64,000 nucleotides of DNA from Carnegiea gigantea (taxonomy: Eukaryota; Streptophyta; Magnoliopsida; Caryophyllales; Cactaceae). The stretch is taken from NCBI GenBank assembly GCA_029747015.1, contig JAKOGI010000001.1, positions 3,576,501 through 3,640,500 of the forward strand, in the 5' to 3' direction. The position numbers were made by a program, and so were the translations under genes. Shown in pieces: positions 11,833 through 25,752 of this stretch. The stretch's first letter is position 1; every line of letters begins with the position of its first letter. Under the pieces are notes generated by a model. That model was not told where the DNA came from and searched no databases. It was given only the letters and a program-made list of their open reading frames with translations.

Positions 11833-13519
11833 TAAGTAAGACAATAATAAGCATTTGCTGTGACCTTGCTAGCTAATAATTGATGATTAGCGTTAATAGT
11901 TACATTAGCTGATTTCATTATGTCTCCAGAAAAGTATTTAGTGGAATCGGTCGCTCTGAATATAGCTTCATCCATTTTTTATCAAATAAAATTTCTCTGA
12001 ACGACTCACATCATATTAGCTTTTTTCTTTAGAAAAAGGGAAAAAAGTGAAATGTTTAACTTCATTCATTTTATAAGAGATTTAAAAAAAAAAAAAAATA
12101 CAACGTGTGGCAAAATATTTAATTTACTTGGGACTGCATGCATGAAACCAGAATGCAACACCAAAGAGAGCAAAATTCGTGGCTTACGAGGAAAGTAGTC
12201 AGAATTCTACCTAATTCCCCATTACATTCATAATGATTCCTTTGGAATCTCATTAACTACTCATTAATTAATTAAAGTTAAGACTTGTGTTGAGCCCCTA
12301 ATGCGAAATTGCCCAACATTTTTGACCAGGGCCTTATGTTTTTGTACGGCCGTATGTTCCCTTCCGACATTAGGCTTGAAGACTTAACGAGCTATACACA
12401 CGCATGGTATTCGAATCCATTTGTCCACGTGGAAGTGACACTACATTTGTCCTCATTGATTGGTATGTCTCTTCCACATTTTTGTGTGTATATAGTAATT
12501 AATTTGTCTACTAACAAAAATGCTGATCAGGATAGATTATTTACATTTTTATCTCCATAAAATTCTACTGATGACAGGATCTACACTGAAAATGATTCTT
12601 GTAATATCTCTCTTGTACATCTATAAGTTGTATATAAGAATCTTGAACCCAAATTCACAATATATAAAAAGGTCGCAACCTGAGTTCATGATACCCGAGC
12701 TCCCCCCTCCCCCTTTGGTTGCTTTTGTCAAACCATCCAAGGGTTTGGAGCTGGATTTGTAATAACTCATCTAATTGTTAACAATATACCATCAATATTT
12801 GACAAGGATCACCACAAGTTAGCGAGTAGCAACCCTTGCAATTCGCAATAATCTTAGTGGACCAAAAGTAGCCTCACTCCCTCTCAATTGTTCATATATA
12901 AGTTATTTTTCAATAGTATAGTATTATAAATTGGTTTACGTTGTTAATTTTCAAATTATTAAATCCAATTTATGACCTCTTTTAATATAGGCTTTCGTTT
13001 CACCTTTAGTTAACTCTCAACCCCCTGAGGCCATCCCTTTCAAGTGGTGGGCCTAACACTCCCGAAAAAATGTAACTCAATGCTTGCAGCCGCATAGATA
13101 TGTGAGGAGGCATGCAGCAACATTCCTTCCCTCATTTCATTTTTTTTGTCCTTTTGTGTGTTTTTTGGTTTTTTGTTTTTCTTTTTCCTTAAAAATAGTA
13201 TTTAACTGATTAACAAAAAAAGATTCTGTATATGAAATGGATTCCATGATAAATATTTAATTTAATTATCAAGAAATGAGTTCTATTGGTTGAAAAAATG
13301 ATGAAATATAAGTTTCAGAAAAGTGAAACTTTTGCTGATATGACAAACCTGTTTTCCTGATGTGGCAAGCCTTTTTGAAATTCAGGCTGAGAATGCTCTA
13401 ATGCTCATAGATCTGATCGTGCCTTGAGGCAAAGACTAACGACCCTTTTAAACTTTTAAAGCAAAACGCCTCTGTAACATGTCATTTTCATTTTACGGAC
13501 TTGTAAGTTGCACGTCTGA
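11833..13519. other. Intergenic spacer, no gene seen
   Basis: An A run is at about 12085-12099. Short frames at 12309-12560 and 12520-12762 have no recognisable domain. No RNA gene or element end was identified. Confidence 0.4.
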
Positions 13520-13684
13520 GGGCCTGTTCTTTTCGTGGTTCAATCCACATTTACCAACTTCAACCCACTTCAACCTATTTCAACCTACTTCAACCTATTT
13601 CAACCCACTTGAAAAAAAAATACCAACTTCAACCCACTTCAATCCACCTCAACCCACTTTAACCAACTTCAACTCACCCCCTTC
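13520..13684. mobile_element. One-ended MITE copy, TTCAACCCACTTC family
   Basis: The left terminus GGGCCTGTTCTTTTCGTGG is intact and is followed by a long array of CTTCAACCCA repeats. No matching right terminus is found before the next element starts at 13723. It may be a deletion derivative or part of a tandem insertion. Confidence 0.55.
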
Positions 13685-13722
13685 ATAATTTTAATAATTT
13701 GTAAAGTATCATATGGGATTTA

Positions 13723-14247
13723 GGGCCTGTTGTTTTCGTAAGTACATTGGGTGGAGAAAAGGATGAAGTCGGTTGAAGTAGGTTGAGGTAGATTGAGGTA
13801 GGCTGAAGTTGGTATTTTTTTTTTGAGGTGGGTTGAAATAGATTGAACTAGATTGAAGTGGGTTGATGTAGGTTGAAGTGCGTTGAAGTTGGTATATTTT
13901 GTATGTGGTGGATTGAAGTGGGTTAAAATAATGACAATGAAACTAATGTGTGATAATTTATGAAGTTATCGAAATTTTGTGAAATTTTTGTTCATTCTTT
14001 TTTATTTTTTATTTTTTATTTTTTATTGTTTATTTGTTATTTTATTTATTTGTTATTTTTTAATTTTTAATTTTTAATTTTTAATTTTATTTTTATTTTT
14101 AATTTTTTATTTTTTATTTTTTTAGTTTTTAGTTTTTATTTTTTTTCTTTTTTTCTTTTTTCTTTTTTCTTTTTTATTTATTATTTTTTATTTTTTGTTT
14201 ATTATTTTTTATTTTGCATTTTCTACGTTGTTTGTTTTATTTTTTAC

Positions 14248-14280
<33 letters not shown>

Positions 14281-14946
14281 AATTAAAAATAAAAAATTAA
14301 AAAAATAATAAATTAAAAAATAAAAAATAAAAAATAAGAACCAAGAAATTAAAAAATAAAAAATAAAAAATCAGAAATAAGAAATAAAAAATAAAAATTA
14401 AAAATTAAAAAATAAAAAATAAAAATAAAAACTACAAATAAAAAATAAAAAATAAAAAATAAAAATAAAAATGAAAAATGAAAAAATGAAAAATGAAAAA
14501 TGAAAAATGAAAAATGAAAAAATGAAAAATAAAAAATAAAAAATAGAAAAATTAAAAATTAAAAATTAAAAATTAAAAATTAAAAATTAAAAATTAAAAA
14601 TTAAAAATTAAAAAATAAAAAGTAAAAAGTAAAAAGTAAAAAATTAAAAAATTAAAAAATTAAAAATTAAAAATTAAAAATTAAAAATTAAAAATTAAAA
14701 AGAATAAACAAAAATTTCACAAAATTTCGATAACTTCATAAATTATCACGCATTAGTTACATTCTTATTATTTTAACCCACTTCAACCCACCACATAAAA
14801 AATATACCAACTTCAACCAACATCAACCCACTTCAACCTATTTCGACCCACCTCAAAAAAAAAATATCAACTTCAATCTACCTCAACCCATCTCAACCTA
14901 CTTCACTCTTTTACCTATCCTATTTACCCAAGAAAAGAACAAGCCC
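13723..14946. mobile_element. 1.2-kb near-palindromic foldback member of the TTCAACCCACTTC family
   Basis: The left end GGGCCTGTTGTTTTCG and the right end, reverse complement GGGCTTGTTCTTTTCTTGG, bound a long inverted repeat. About 280 bp of each arm (13723-14005 and about 14700-14946) are mirror copies, including GATAATTTATGAAGTTATCG on the left and its complement on the right. The centre is a T-rich array of short TTTTTA-type units (about 14010-14280) facing an A-rich array of the complementary units (about 14281-14700). Flanks are TTA on the left and TAA on the right. The terminal sequence ties it to the 0.2-kb copies at 24688 and 25753, so it looks like an expanded foldback derivative. 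It has no coding capacity. Confidence 0.8.
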
Positions 14947-15650
14947 TAAGATCCGATTGAGTCTTGCAATTTTGAGTCACTGCTATTATATCTTTAGAAC
15001 CCAACGTTCCACTTAAACTAGAATCTTACTCTCTGAATTTATATAAAGGCTTACCGCACTTGAACACATCTGTATAAAAAGGCAAGCACGACACGAATCT
15101 CATGATCATTCATGCTTTGGAGATTGCACAAGGAATATTTTCGTAGTTGCAAATATGAGCATGCATTTGTGTTCATGCGTTGATGAATCACCATGCATCG
15201 ATTCAAAACTTTACCCTACTTCATGCAGCAGCCCAACTCCTTCGATCTGCTGGAATATAACACTGAAACATCCAAGGTCAAAAAACAAAACATAAAATAC
15301 TAAGAATAGAGGAAACAACAAATTAAGATTAATATATCTTGAAAATGTAGCACCTAATATGTACAAACGGACAACTGTTTCGCTGCTCCTACAAAAAGTT
15401 TCACATCAAAATCATATTCCCCGCTGCTACATGGGAGAAACAAGAAAAGGAAACAAAAAGTATTCCAATTGGACTCATCAGATTAAGATATTAGTGAACA
15501 AAATAATGCACAACATGCTCCAAATCCAAGAGGGCTACAGTAGTCCATTAGCGCCAACACCAAAATTGATTGCCCCGACATGGACCTCGGTTGGTATACT
15601 GCCAAACACCATTCAGCTGTGAGCTCTCAACCCCCCAGTTGAAACGGGGC
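14947..15650. other. 3' flank of the UTP4-like gene
   Basis: No protein is recognised. The stretch next to 15651 is presumably 3' UTR of the minus-strand UTP4-like gene. The 15359-15622 frame on the plus strand is antisense to that UTR and is taken as chance. Confidence 0.45.
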
Positions 15651-18600
15651 TTAAGTACCATATATATGTCTGTGAATAGGTAGGTTATCGAGATTCTTAA
15701 CGACCTCCAACCACGGTTTATCTACCAGTAGGACGGAGTTTTTCGAAAAGTGCCCAACGAATAAAACGGGGTGACTGAAAGGGAAAAATTCAAAATTCCT
15801 TCTAGCATACAGTTTAATGGCGAAATCATGCTGTTGCTGTAGCTTGCGCTTGAGACTTCCGTTTGAATTTATTAGCTTCTTCGAAACCAAGTCAAAACCA
15901 TTCGCCATGTTGCTAACGACCATGTCGCTACTATCATCCCGATCAACAGGCATTCCAAAATCAATCAAGCACATAGCCCTGTAAAGAAATAATTCATAAT
16001 CAGATTTACATCCCCTACATAATGTAGCTATGGAGCTTAGATTACGTTCGAATAGGGTCATTTTTGGGGGCTCATTTTCAAGTCTGCTTTCTGCATGTCC
16101 TACAGACTAGTGAAGCAAATGCACCCAATTTAGGTCAAAAATATTCCAGGTTGGCTCACTTTGAGCTCACTTCAGGTTCTGGTCTACATTGAATTGCCTT
16201 GGTCCAGTCAAGCCTGCCCAGTTATCTTAAACCAGTAAGGATCAGTCTTGGTCGTGCTGAACCTTTCAAACCGACCAGTCCTGTCTAGTCTTCACAACAG
16301 TGAAAAAATGGACAATAATGCAGGATAATTTTGTTTGTGCCTACTAGACGACAATCTATGGCAACTCCAAAGATATAAAAAGGTCGAACGCAGAAGTGTG
16401 TGGAAGACCATTAAAAAAAGGGACTTGTGATTCGCGTGAGGAGAAAATTCCAATATCATACTCATCCCATCCGCGGCACACTGAGCGTCACGGCTATTGT
16501 GAATCCAAAGAGGAAAGGTTGAAGGCTCCAAAATTTCCACTGCTTGTCTCTCATCAAGGGCCCAGACCTCCAATTCCAAGTTCTACTTTCTTCAGTGAAT
16601 TTCAAATACATACCTCACCCAATGTTTCTTGGACAGCGAGACACAATTTCAACCTCCTAGAGCCAATCCATATGGGAAAGGAGGAAAACAAAGAGAAGCA
16701 ATACCAGTTTCTTCCAAATTGTAAACTGTAGCGCTGTAATTAGTATGTGGTGGACAACAGGCAGCTCAGCCCATCAACAATGGGCCGGGGTCCGGTCATG
16801 GCCCACACATTAATGAATCAGGTCAGATCGGACTTTTCAAGCATATATAAATGGGTTGGGTGGGCCCAAGGTTGACCGAATTTTGGCCTGTTTAAAATGG
16901 AGCAACTTCAAAGGACTATTTCCCCCACAATAAAATAAACAGTGCAAATAGAAATCATATTAAAACCATATTACACTGTTCGTCTGCGACAGCACACAAG
17001 CACCAGGAGAAGCAGAAAAGAGAAATGATATATTCTGAAGCAGTCAGGTAAAGAAAAACACACCTTGAACTATAAACTATAATAGATGAACTCGCAGAAG
17101 GTGGAAACGAGAGCCCAATAACCTCGCCAGGGAACTCCTGGAATCTCCGGGGTAAAGCAAAGGAGTTTTTTCTTGACCACTCACCCAGCTGTTTTGCCTC
17201 TACATCAAATGCATATACGTGGTTTGACGATGTAGTGATTATGAGCACATTGTTACTCTGGGGATGAAAACCACCGGCCGTAACAGAAGCACCATCCAAT
17301 CTTGATATAAACCAATGCTGTCTGCTTCCAGGAAACAACAGAGGTTAATATATAGATCATATTAAGAAAGTAGTCAAATAGCAAGACGAGGAGAACACAA
17401 AAAGCTCAGGAGAAGAGCAATGCTCAAACTGACACAAAAAGAACAAATGTAGACATAACTTGATAACCTGACAATGGATTTTACAGTTCCTAATGGTCAC
17501 AATGCCAAGAAAATGCTTCATTTTCAATTTTGAAAGAAAATGATTTGAATACGTTAACTAGGAAATGCAATAGTAACCTCCAACAAAAGGATTCCTGTCT
17601 GCAAGCAGCGAAGAAATTGCGTGGTATATCATTCAAATGAAGGTTCTCTTTTCTCATAACCATGGTGTCAAATACAGTAAATAAACACAGAAACATACAA
17701 ATGTGAAACGCCAACAAAGCAAGAACATTTTAATAAGACCCAAGTTTTCAGTTAATTAACCAGGGGAAATTCCTGCTAAAATTAACAGAACCCATATATG
17801 AAATAATACCCAACAATCACGTTAGAAAAGGAGATTTTCCAAGTTTTACCCCCCAAAAAAATCCAGGTAACCACATTAGCCTCCTCTTGATGGTTGAAGG
17901 CAAGTCATATGTAAGGGGAATTTTGTCATTGTGTATGTTTAGGTTAAGGCAAATATTGAAATCACATGAGGTGATTTTGCCTGTTTAATTAAAGCTTTTC
18001 GACATGATCTTTCCCAAACCCCCCATTATCAATATCACACAGAGTCAAAAATATATATAATAACAGTAAAGGTAGGCTCATTGGTGTTAATTCTAGCTAT
18101 GAATTGTGCAAACTGTATTGCAACTTAAACAAACAATCAACTCCATAAACGTAAAAAATGGAAACCAGAAAAAGCTTCAGAAAATCATCTTAAAATGTGA
18201 AAATAAATATCTTGGATTGCAAAGCCAATTGTGAAAGGCGACACCAAAAGCATCCCCTATGAAACCATATACAGTAACTATGTTGCAATACATTTATTCT
18301 CATATGTTACTTTTACATCTCAAAATTAAACAGGCATGCTAACATAACAGACAACAGCAGTTTGTAGCGGATAAAATGCAGGCCTAAACATAAATGTTTT
18401 AAACAAGATCAAATTGGGGGGTGGGCAATTAGAAGTGCCAATGCCAAAACCAAAACAAAGCAAACGAACACACTGTACTCCTGAGTAGGCAGGAGAGTTG
18501 AAAACAGGCAGCCCTACCACAGGCTGCTCACAGAATTAGCCACCCAATGCTCCACAATCCACAGCAGAGAAAGCACAGGACCACTTTGTTAGGACTAGGG

Positions 18601-21600
18601 CTGCCAGAATGTTTTGTATAAACTATCATAATGCTGTCTCATACATACCTCTGTATCTCCATATTGAAGACATATATATCTCCAAAGCAATTAACAGCAG
18701 CCAGCCACTGCCCATCAGAGCTTGTGAATAATTTCGTTATGGGGGGCTGACTAGGAGTAATATCTTCATCCTCCGTCTTACGACAAGGTGTGAAAACATG
18801 CACTAATTCTGAGGAGTTGACATCTATTATCTGAAACAATGTAAAGGTACAAAAAATAATCAATGAACCACAAAGGAAATTTTGTAGGATATTCTATTCC
18901 ATGACTTGGACCTTATCCATGCACCAGAATACCATAATAAATTCATTTTTCATATATTAAGCTTCTTATTTACCTTACAAATGAATCAATCCCGCATCCC
19001 AATAAATAAATAATAGAACTTTAGGAACAAATGTCACAGCAAGATTAGCACGCAGACTATTAAACAAAAGGCATTGTGCAACTGCAAGGGTGACAGCCCA
19101 GAAAAAACCCCTGTTGAGAACAAAATGGTATTGTGCATGAACGAACCTAACAAGGTAGAAAAATAGTTAAACTCAAAAGCATCCAAAGACCTAAAATCAG
19201 TCCAAGAAAATCAACAACCTCCTATTTTCTAACGTGGGGGAGGGGCAGTTGCCCACTGTACTAAGAGTATATTTTTGCCTTCAACAAACGGAAAGGAAGC
19301 AGCGCACACAGGGAAGCGGCTAATAGGATTGAATTCAAGTCAACAAGGCAGATGGCTATGCACATGGCGGCATAACATGCAAGCTGTTTACTATATCTCC
19401 TGAACATTAATACTTAATGCAGTATTAGACATTCATCTTCCTGTTAGTAGACAGATAGGTCATTCCAGGAGATGCAACTTTTTCAATGAAACAGAATAAA
19501 CCAATCCAAATCATGTCTGAGAGGAATGTATCCCCACCAAAAAGAGAAAAAAAGGGCCATTGCCTAAATTATGATATGAAAAGCATTACAAGCACAAAGA
19601 ACCTAAAATGCCAAATTTCCTCAAGGCATAACACTTTGTATTTGACTAACATTCCAATGAACCATTTAAATTAATCTGACGAGACAAATAACATAATTCC
19701 AATCCCAAAGGAAGCAGAAACTTTTTGGATATGTTGCCTTACTCTTGCCATCCAGAATAGAGGCGGTAACCCAGTGAGAAAAGGTGTGCACCACAAACAA
19801 TATTTTACATCTAAATGAAAAAAAATTAGGAAGGAATGCTTACATATATTCGTCTATCATGGCCTGCAAGAATTAACCGTGACGAATCAAAAGTAAAAGT
19901 CATGGCATGACCATATGGCAGTTTTCCAGGAAGAGTTCGTTTATTGATAATCCAAGCACTTTTTCCACCTTTGCAACTCTTTAATTCAAAGAGACTGAGT
20001 TTGATATGATTAGAAAATGAAAAAAGTGATCCTGACGGAGAAAAGGCACTGCAAATGATTTTCCCAGAGCCCTTACTATTGACACGGGCCAGCAAATTAC
20101 TCGACAAAATTCCCCTAGAAGCTTTGTCAGGTACAATGCCATTTCCTAATCGAAGGGACAGGATATCAACTCTGTTTGAGGCCTGAACTAAAAGCAGTGG
20201 CATCTGGTTGAAAACCGAATTCTGTACCATATGCACCAAGGCTCTTTGAGGTGCAGGGCAGACATCATGCGGAGAGAACTTTGTGAACTCATTGACAGAG
20301 TATGCAAATATTTTAGTATCATCACCCGCTGACAGAAGCATTGGAACTCCCAAATGGGCCCATTTATGGTAGCTGAAGTCAACAGGTTTTTCTTTCCGGC
20401 GAGCTCTTTTGACCTTTTCATCAGGAACCAAATCTGAGAAGGAAAGCTTCAGACTTCAGTCACAGCAATATAAAAGATTCATTGATTGGAGGGGAGGGGG
20501 AAGGCATGCTCCATGAATGATGGAATATAACTTTTACTTCATATCATAATAGTGAAGAATAAAGACATACCTTCGGAGCTGATTGGCACAGCCACTGTTA
20601 AAGCCCTAACATCATGTGTATGAGCAGTTTTGCTATCAACATAAACCCATTCCCTCGAGACTTCAGAAGACAAAGCACCCTTAAGAGTGGATTCAGGTGC
20701 ACTACCAGAGAGCTTATATAGTATTACCTGTTCGATTAATTAACAAAATCTATCAGCCAAACAAAACTAGCTATTACGTACTAAAGCATAAAATCTACCA
20801 ATTCGCTACAAGGCCCCAACATGCAATAAGTCGTGTCTGACAACAGAGTTCAACAAATTGCCGACTTTCAACACAGCTGGAGAATCCGCTTTTGGCAATT
20901 TTCTCAGTACATATTATAGTAAACTATGAAACTATCCTGAATCTTCTATTTCTTTTTCTACGAAAACCTAGGCAGTCAATAACTTTCAACCAAAGGTCAA
21001 CACAAAACCACCTCTCCACAATTTCGATTACAAGATTCTATGTCTTGATTCCCCAATTAGACATGACTCCCCAATATGGGTTTGGATGTGAACTTCAATA
21101 GTAGCAGTATGCACCACACAAGCATATCTCCCCCCACCCCAAACAAAAAAGCAGCTTATCTCTTCCTTAGAACTAAATGCAAGACGATGGCATTAGAAAA
21201 GGAATAAGTTAAACAACATAAACATGAACCATATCATTCCATTCTCATCAGCCTTCAAACATTTGATAATTTTCAACTCACATCTTTCACAGATTCGACA
21301 ACGTTTACACGACCATCAATGCAGCTCACAAGCTGCCTTGACTCCCAAAGAAGCATAAACTGCAAACTTCCACTAATTCACACCTTCTAAGTCTAATCTC
21401 TCATCATTGAATCCCTTCCTCCCAGAAAAAAGGGTAAAGTAATCCACATCAGTAACATGATCAATCAACCTAGCATCTAGTTTTGAGCTGTCAAAGTGCA
21501 TATAATAAAAGTCTCAATCCCCACAACCAAAACCCTCCTAAAATGAAAAAATTATTCTTACACAAATTCTGCCAAAATATCTTCCCATTGAAGAAAAGCA

Positions 21601-23763
21601 CACAGAGTGCGATGTACCATAACAGTGAGTGATGGTGGGGGGAAAAATAGATCAAAAGATTGGCAGTATAGGCAAAGACTTCAAGTACATAACATAGGGA
21701 AAATGGAAATGATCTGCAATGGACTCCATACACAAGCAAGCAACAACTGCCAGTAGTGTAACTGAAAAATGCACACACAGTCACTATCACAAAGACTAAA
21801 GTCCTGTCAGCTTTGGAAGGCACAATGCCTTGCATAACTTACATGACAAGCACAAAACCCTGTAAGGTGATATTTTAACATTTCATACCTTTCCATCAGA
21901 ACCTGCAGAAAATACCCTGTTATCTGAAGGAGCAGCTGCCAGAGCATATGCATCACCTTTGTGAAGAGAATGAGCCTGCAAAAGTGTGCCATGCTGAATA
22001 TCCCAAAACTGAACACTGCCTGTACTGTCAGCACTGACAAGAACATGACACCTGATAAAGATAAAGCAAATGAACAATAACAAGCTCATAAGAGACAGAA
22101 GAAACACAGACGATCACACTTTCAAACACATGAGTTGATCCCAATATTACCTTAGTGCAAGTAGTGACCACACACAAAGATCTGTCCCAGACCCTGAACC
22201 TCCAAGTCCAACAGTTATCCTATACACCTCATGGCCATGCTTTGCATCCCAGCATCTAATATACCTGCAAAATTACAGAAAAATATAAAAATAAACAAGC
22301 CATAATGGGAAAAGACAATATTTCCTAGTGAAGTTCAACTGATTCTTCCACGGTAGAATCCAGTAATACATACCCATCACTACTTCCGGAGTAGATGAAA
22401 CATCCATCTGGACTCCAAGTCACGCTAAGAGCTCTCCCTGAAGCAATAAGAAACCAGCATAATGAATATGCATTTAAAGGCCAACCGAAGGCCAACTGAA
22501 AAATATCCACCATAGCCTCAAGGTCCAGAGTCCTCACCGCTGACCCTTGGCAGGGATCTATGGTACATCAGATCATCAGCATCCGAGATGGTATATAGTC
22601 TCACACAACCGTCATCACAAGCAAGTGCTATGCGGGAATTCTCGACTAATGAATGCTCATGAAGCTCAGCTGAATCATCATCCACATCACTCTCACTACT
22701 TGCACTGCCATTTTCGTCATTATGTTTATCAATAACAACCCCATTTCCATTGCTTTGCGAGTCATGCTCAGCATCCAGCTTATGGCTCTTGGCAGGCTCC
22801 AACGCCATCTGCCAAATAGAGGCCCCTACTGACTCTAGCACAACCTGCACAAACAAAGCGTAGCAGAATATCAATAACTCTTAACAGAAACAAACACACA
22901 CACACACACACACACACTCTCGCACACACACACACAAACACACACAAAAGTAGCTCAAATCAGAAGTTCTACTCCCAACAAGAATAAAGCCAAGTTACAT
23001 GCCAAAAAAATACTTCGGAATCCTAATTCCTACATACATTTTTGAACAAATGGGCAGTAAAAAGCTTAAACCTTTACATGCTCCCTCCAGCTCGTTTTCT
23101 TGCTATGTGTTTTTTATCAAATATCGATCCATCTACAAACTAAAGCTCATTCCAGATTCAAACCAAAGCACCCTTGCGAATGCATACCCTAATAAAATCT
23201 CCTAGCAATTGCAGCTCTACACCTAACATAGAGTTGGAAACACTACATGAGCAGAAGAGTAAACTTTTGACTGAAAATTGAATACAATTGAATAGTTCTA
23301 AAACGAGAATAACAAAAAATGGGCACCTTTTGATTCAAAAGCTGAAGATCCCACTCGGCCACCGTTCCATCAATGCTCGAGGAAAACAACCTCCCAGATG
23401 GCGCCTCCTTAGAACTGGTGCAGCACCAAACAAGCGACGTAATTCTAGACCTTGGATCCCCTGGAATGGTCTAATGAATTCAACAAACCACCATATCATC
23501 AAATTCAAGAGGCAAGTTAAGAACCTGAGAATATGGTGATCAACTTAACGAATTCAAACTAGATTGACTAGAAAATACGAAAGGGGATTGATAGTTGATA
23601 CCAATTGGCAGTGCCAACCGACGGAACCAGGAGAAACGAGCCAAACCTCGAGAGAACCATCTTCACGAGCAGCGGCGACCTGAGAGTCGTCGGCGCTGGT
23701 TGCTAGGGCAACCACCGGCGATGGCTTCCAATCGATGGAGCTCGTCCTGTATTGCTCCAGCAT
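15651..23763 (-). CDS. UTP4/Cirhin-type WD40 protein of the small-subunit processome (POPCORN-like)
   Basis: Eleven exons are read on the minus strand: 23602-23763, 23327-23470, 22538-22844, 22374-22437, 22151-22264, 21889-22051, 20571-20727, 19844-20433, 18649-18830, 17064-17321 and 15651-15978. All have GT-AG ends and closing phases, giving 822 aa, the length expected for plant UTP4. The N terminus ([13 protein letters not shown], then [14 protein letters not shown]) and the repeated WD40 strands ([52 protein letters not shown]) are typical. The C terminus has [23 protein letters not shown], matching the conserved UTP4 tail in the part recalled. An acidic, Ser/Asp-rich insert lies in exon 3. 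From family knowledge, UTP4 is a t-UTP subcomplex member needed for pre-18S rRNA transcription and processing in the nucleolus; the Arabidopsis homologue is POPCORN, required in embryo development. No damage is seen. Confidence 0.92.
22891..22947. repeat. (CA)n microsatellite in UTP4-like intron 2
   Basis: An interrupted CA array lies in the intron between exons 2 and 3 of the minus-strand gene, just upstream of the acceptor of exon 3. Confidence 0.9.
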
Positions 23764-23949
23764 TTCTAGGGTTTTAGGAGGAGAGAGAATGGCTGCAGAG
23801 AGTGGAGGGTCATGAGGAAGTTCTTATACTATCAACCTAGCTCCACGCGATTTTGGGACACTTGCACAGCCCAAGCCCAAAAAATGCACACCGTAATGCG
23901 TGGCCCAACTAGAAAACACACTATGCATACATGGAACTAGCTTGTTTTA

Positions 23950-24371
23950 GGCCCTATTTGGTAAACGGCTGTTAGCTGTTAACTGTTAGCTGTTTGTATT
24001 AGTTGTTAGTTGTTAACTGTTTAAATTAGCTGTTTATATTAACTGTTTGAATTAGCTGTTTTTAGAAAAAATATTTGGTAAAAATTAGCTGTTTCTAAAA
24101 AATATGTTGGTAAAATTTCATTTATGCCCTTATTTATGAATTAGTTTTTAATGAGATGTGTGTAGTTTTTCCAAACTTACGGACAATTATATCATTTCTA
24201 TAAAAAGCTCTTCTCAAAAGGCTAATGACTAAAAAGAGCTTTTTGGAGCCAAACAGCTATTGCAAACAGCTCTTCACCAAACACCCTTTAGCTACTTGAC
24301 TTGGTCAAAACAGCCAAAATCCTTTCAAATAGCTATTTTTTTTCAAAAAGCTATTGTTACCAAACACTCCC
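23950..24371. mobile_element. MITE of the GTTTGGTAAAC family, 3-bp TTA target duplication
   Basis: The left end GGCCCTATTTGGTAAACGGC and the right end, in reverse complement GGGAGTGTTTGGTAAC, form an imperfect terminal inverted repeat. TTA lies on both sides (23947-23949 and 24372-24374). The 422-bp interior holds AGCTGTTAACTG-type repeats and no coding sequence. A 3-bp TTA duplication suggests PIF/Harbinger mobilisation. Confidence 0.8.
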
Positions 24372-24687
24372 TTAAACATGTTGTCATTAATTTTTATCTT
24401 TTTTTTTCCCTTTTTGTTTTTTGCAACATTGGTTTAGTCCTTTTGTATTGGGGAAAAACATATTCCATCAGTTAAATTTTGGTTTTCAATTAAATTTTGT
24501 AAACCAAAAATTGTTTAGTAAATAGTCATCTATTATTCACAAAAAATCTGTATCATGTGTGTCTATCTCTCTATACATATATATGCCTGTGCAAGCATTC
24601 AGAGGAATATGTTTGTGAACAAATATGTTCAAAAGGGCCAATTTAGCCATGTTTAAAATTTTATTCCACTAAAGATTTATGTACTTA

Positions 24688-24884
24688 GGGCTTGTTCTTT
24701 TCATGGGTTAATTTCAAAATACCAACCTCAATTCACTTCAACCTACTTCAACCCACTTCAATCCACTTTCACTATTTTAGCCAAGTTTAATTTCTCACAT
24801 AAAAAAATTCAACTCACTTCAACCTACTTTAACCTACTTCACCCTTTTATCAACTTCAATTTACCCACGAAAAAAAACAAGCCC
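24688..24884. mobile_element. MITE of the TTCAACCCACTTC family, 3-bp TTA target duplication
   Basis: The ends GGGCTTGTTCTTTTCATGGG and, in reverse complement, GGGCTTGTTTTTTTTCGTGG are near-perfect inverted repeats. TTA lies on both sides (24685-24687 and 24885-24887). At 197 bp it is the cleanest copy of this family in the window. The 3-bp TTA duplication suggests PIF/Harbinger mobilisation. Confidence 0.8.
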
Positions 24885-25012
24885 TTACTAATACCGGAGT
24901 CATTATTTGACAATTTATTTTATTTTATTTTATTGTAGGTGGAAGTTGTGTCACAAATACCAAATATTGGCAATCGAGAAAGCAATGCCAGGAAGTAGTT
25001 GGATGACTAAAA

Positions 25013-25056
25013 TTGTGATATATTAGCACAGAAAAGAGAAAAGACTCTCCCCCACC

Positions 25057-25092
<36 letters not shown>

Positions 25093-25122
25093 ATCTTTTC
25101 TGTGTTGTGCTAATATATTACA
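25013..25122. repeat. Inverted repeat around a (TA)n microsatellite
   Basis: The left arm (about 25015-25045, with ATATATTAGCACAGAAAAGA) is mirrored on the right (about 25092-25122, with TCTTTTCTGTGTTGTGCTAAT). A pure TA array (25061-25089) lies between them. The whole would fold as one hairpin of about 110 nt. It may be a tiny foldback element; no target duplication could be set. Confidence 0.65.
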
Positions 25123-25752
25123 TGGTTATTTTCCTTTTTCTTTATTGGGTTTCCGCAGGCTTACTATTCTCAATTGTTTCGAAGGTCTACATTTTGTTAA
25201 TCGTACATAATACGAGTTCACACTAGTATTCACCAATTGCCATCTATTTCTCATGCGGGCCTAACATGCATGGGTGAGCACGGGTATGAGATATCCTGCA
25301 AGCAGTTCAAATTAGTCAAACAATTTAAATTTTGACGTCAAGTCTAATATTTAGAAAACATGATCTAGTTTAATCAATTTCAATTTTGATTTTTTGAAAA
25401 GACATCGACATTGGGACTAAGCACTGCAAAATCAATTTTGGACAAAATGGATACAATAATCTTTTGGTATTTTCTGACTTTTTTTTTGTTTTCTCAGCTA
25501 TTTTTCTTTTTCTACAAAGTTTAATATTTATAATAGTGACTTTTAACTAATTTCAATTAATTATCTATTACTAATTGAGAGATGGATCATCATATTTTTT
25601 TATATTAGTAAGACAAAAATACCTACTTATTGAAATAAGTTTCTATTTTCTGTAAACATAGAAAAGGAAGTTAGGTAATTATCAAACACATTCCTCCTTC
25701 TCTAAAAAATGCTAAAAAAATTAATTTATTAGATGTTAAAGTTTCCTAATTA

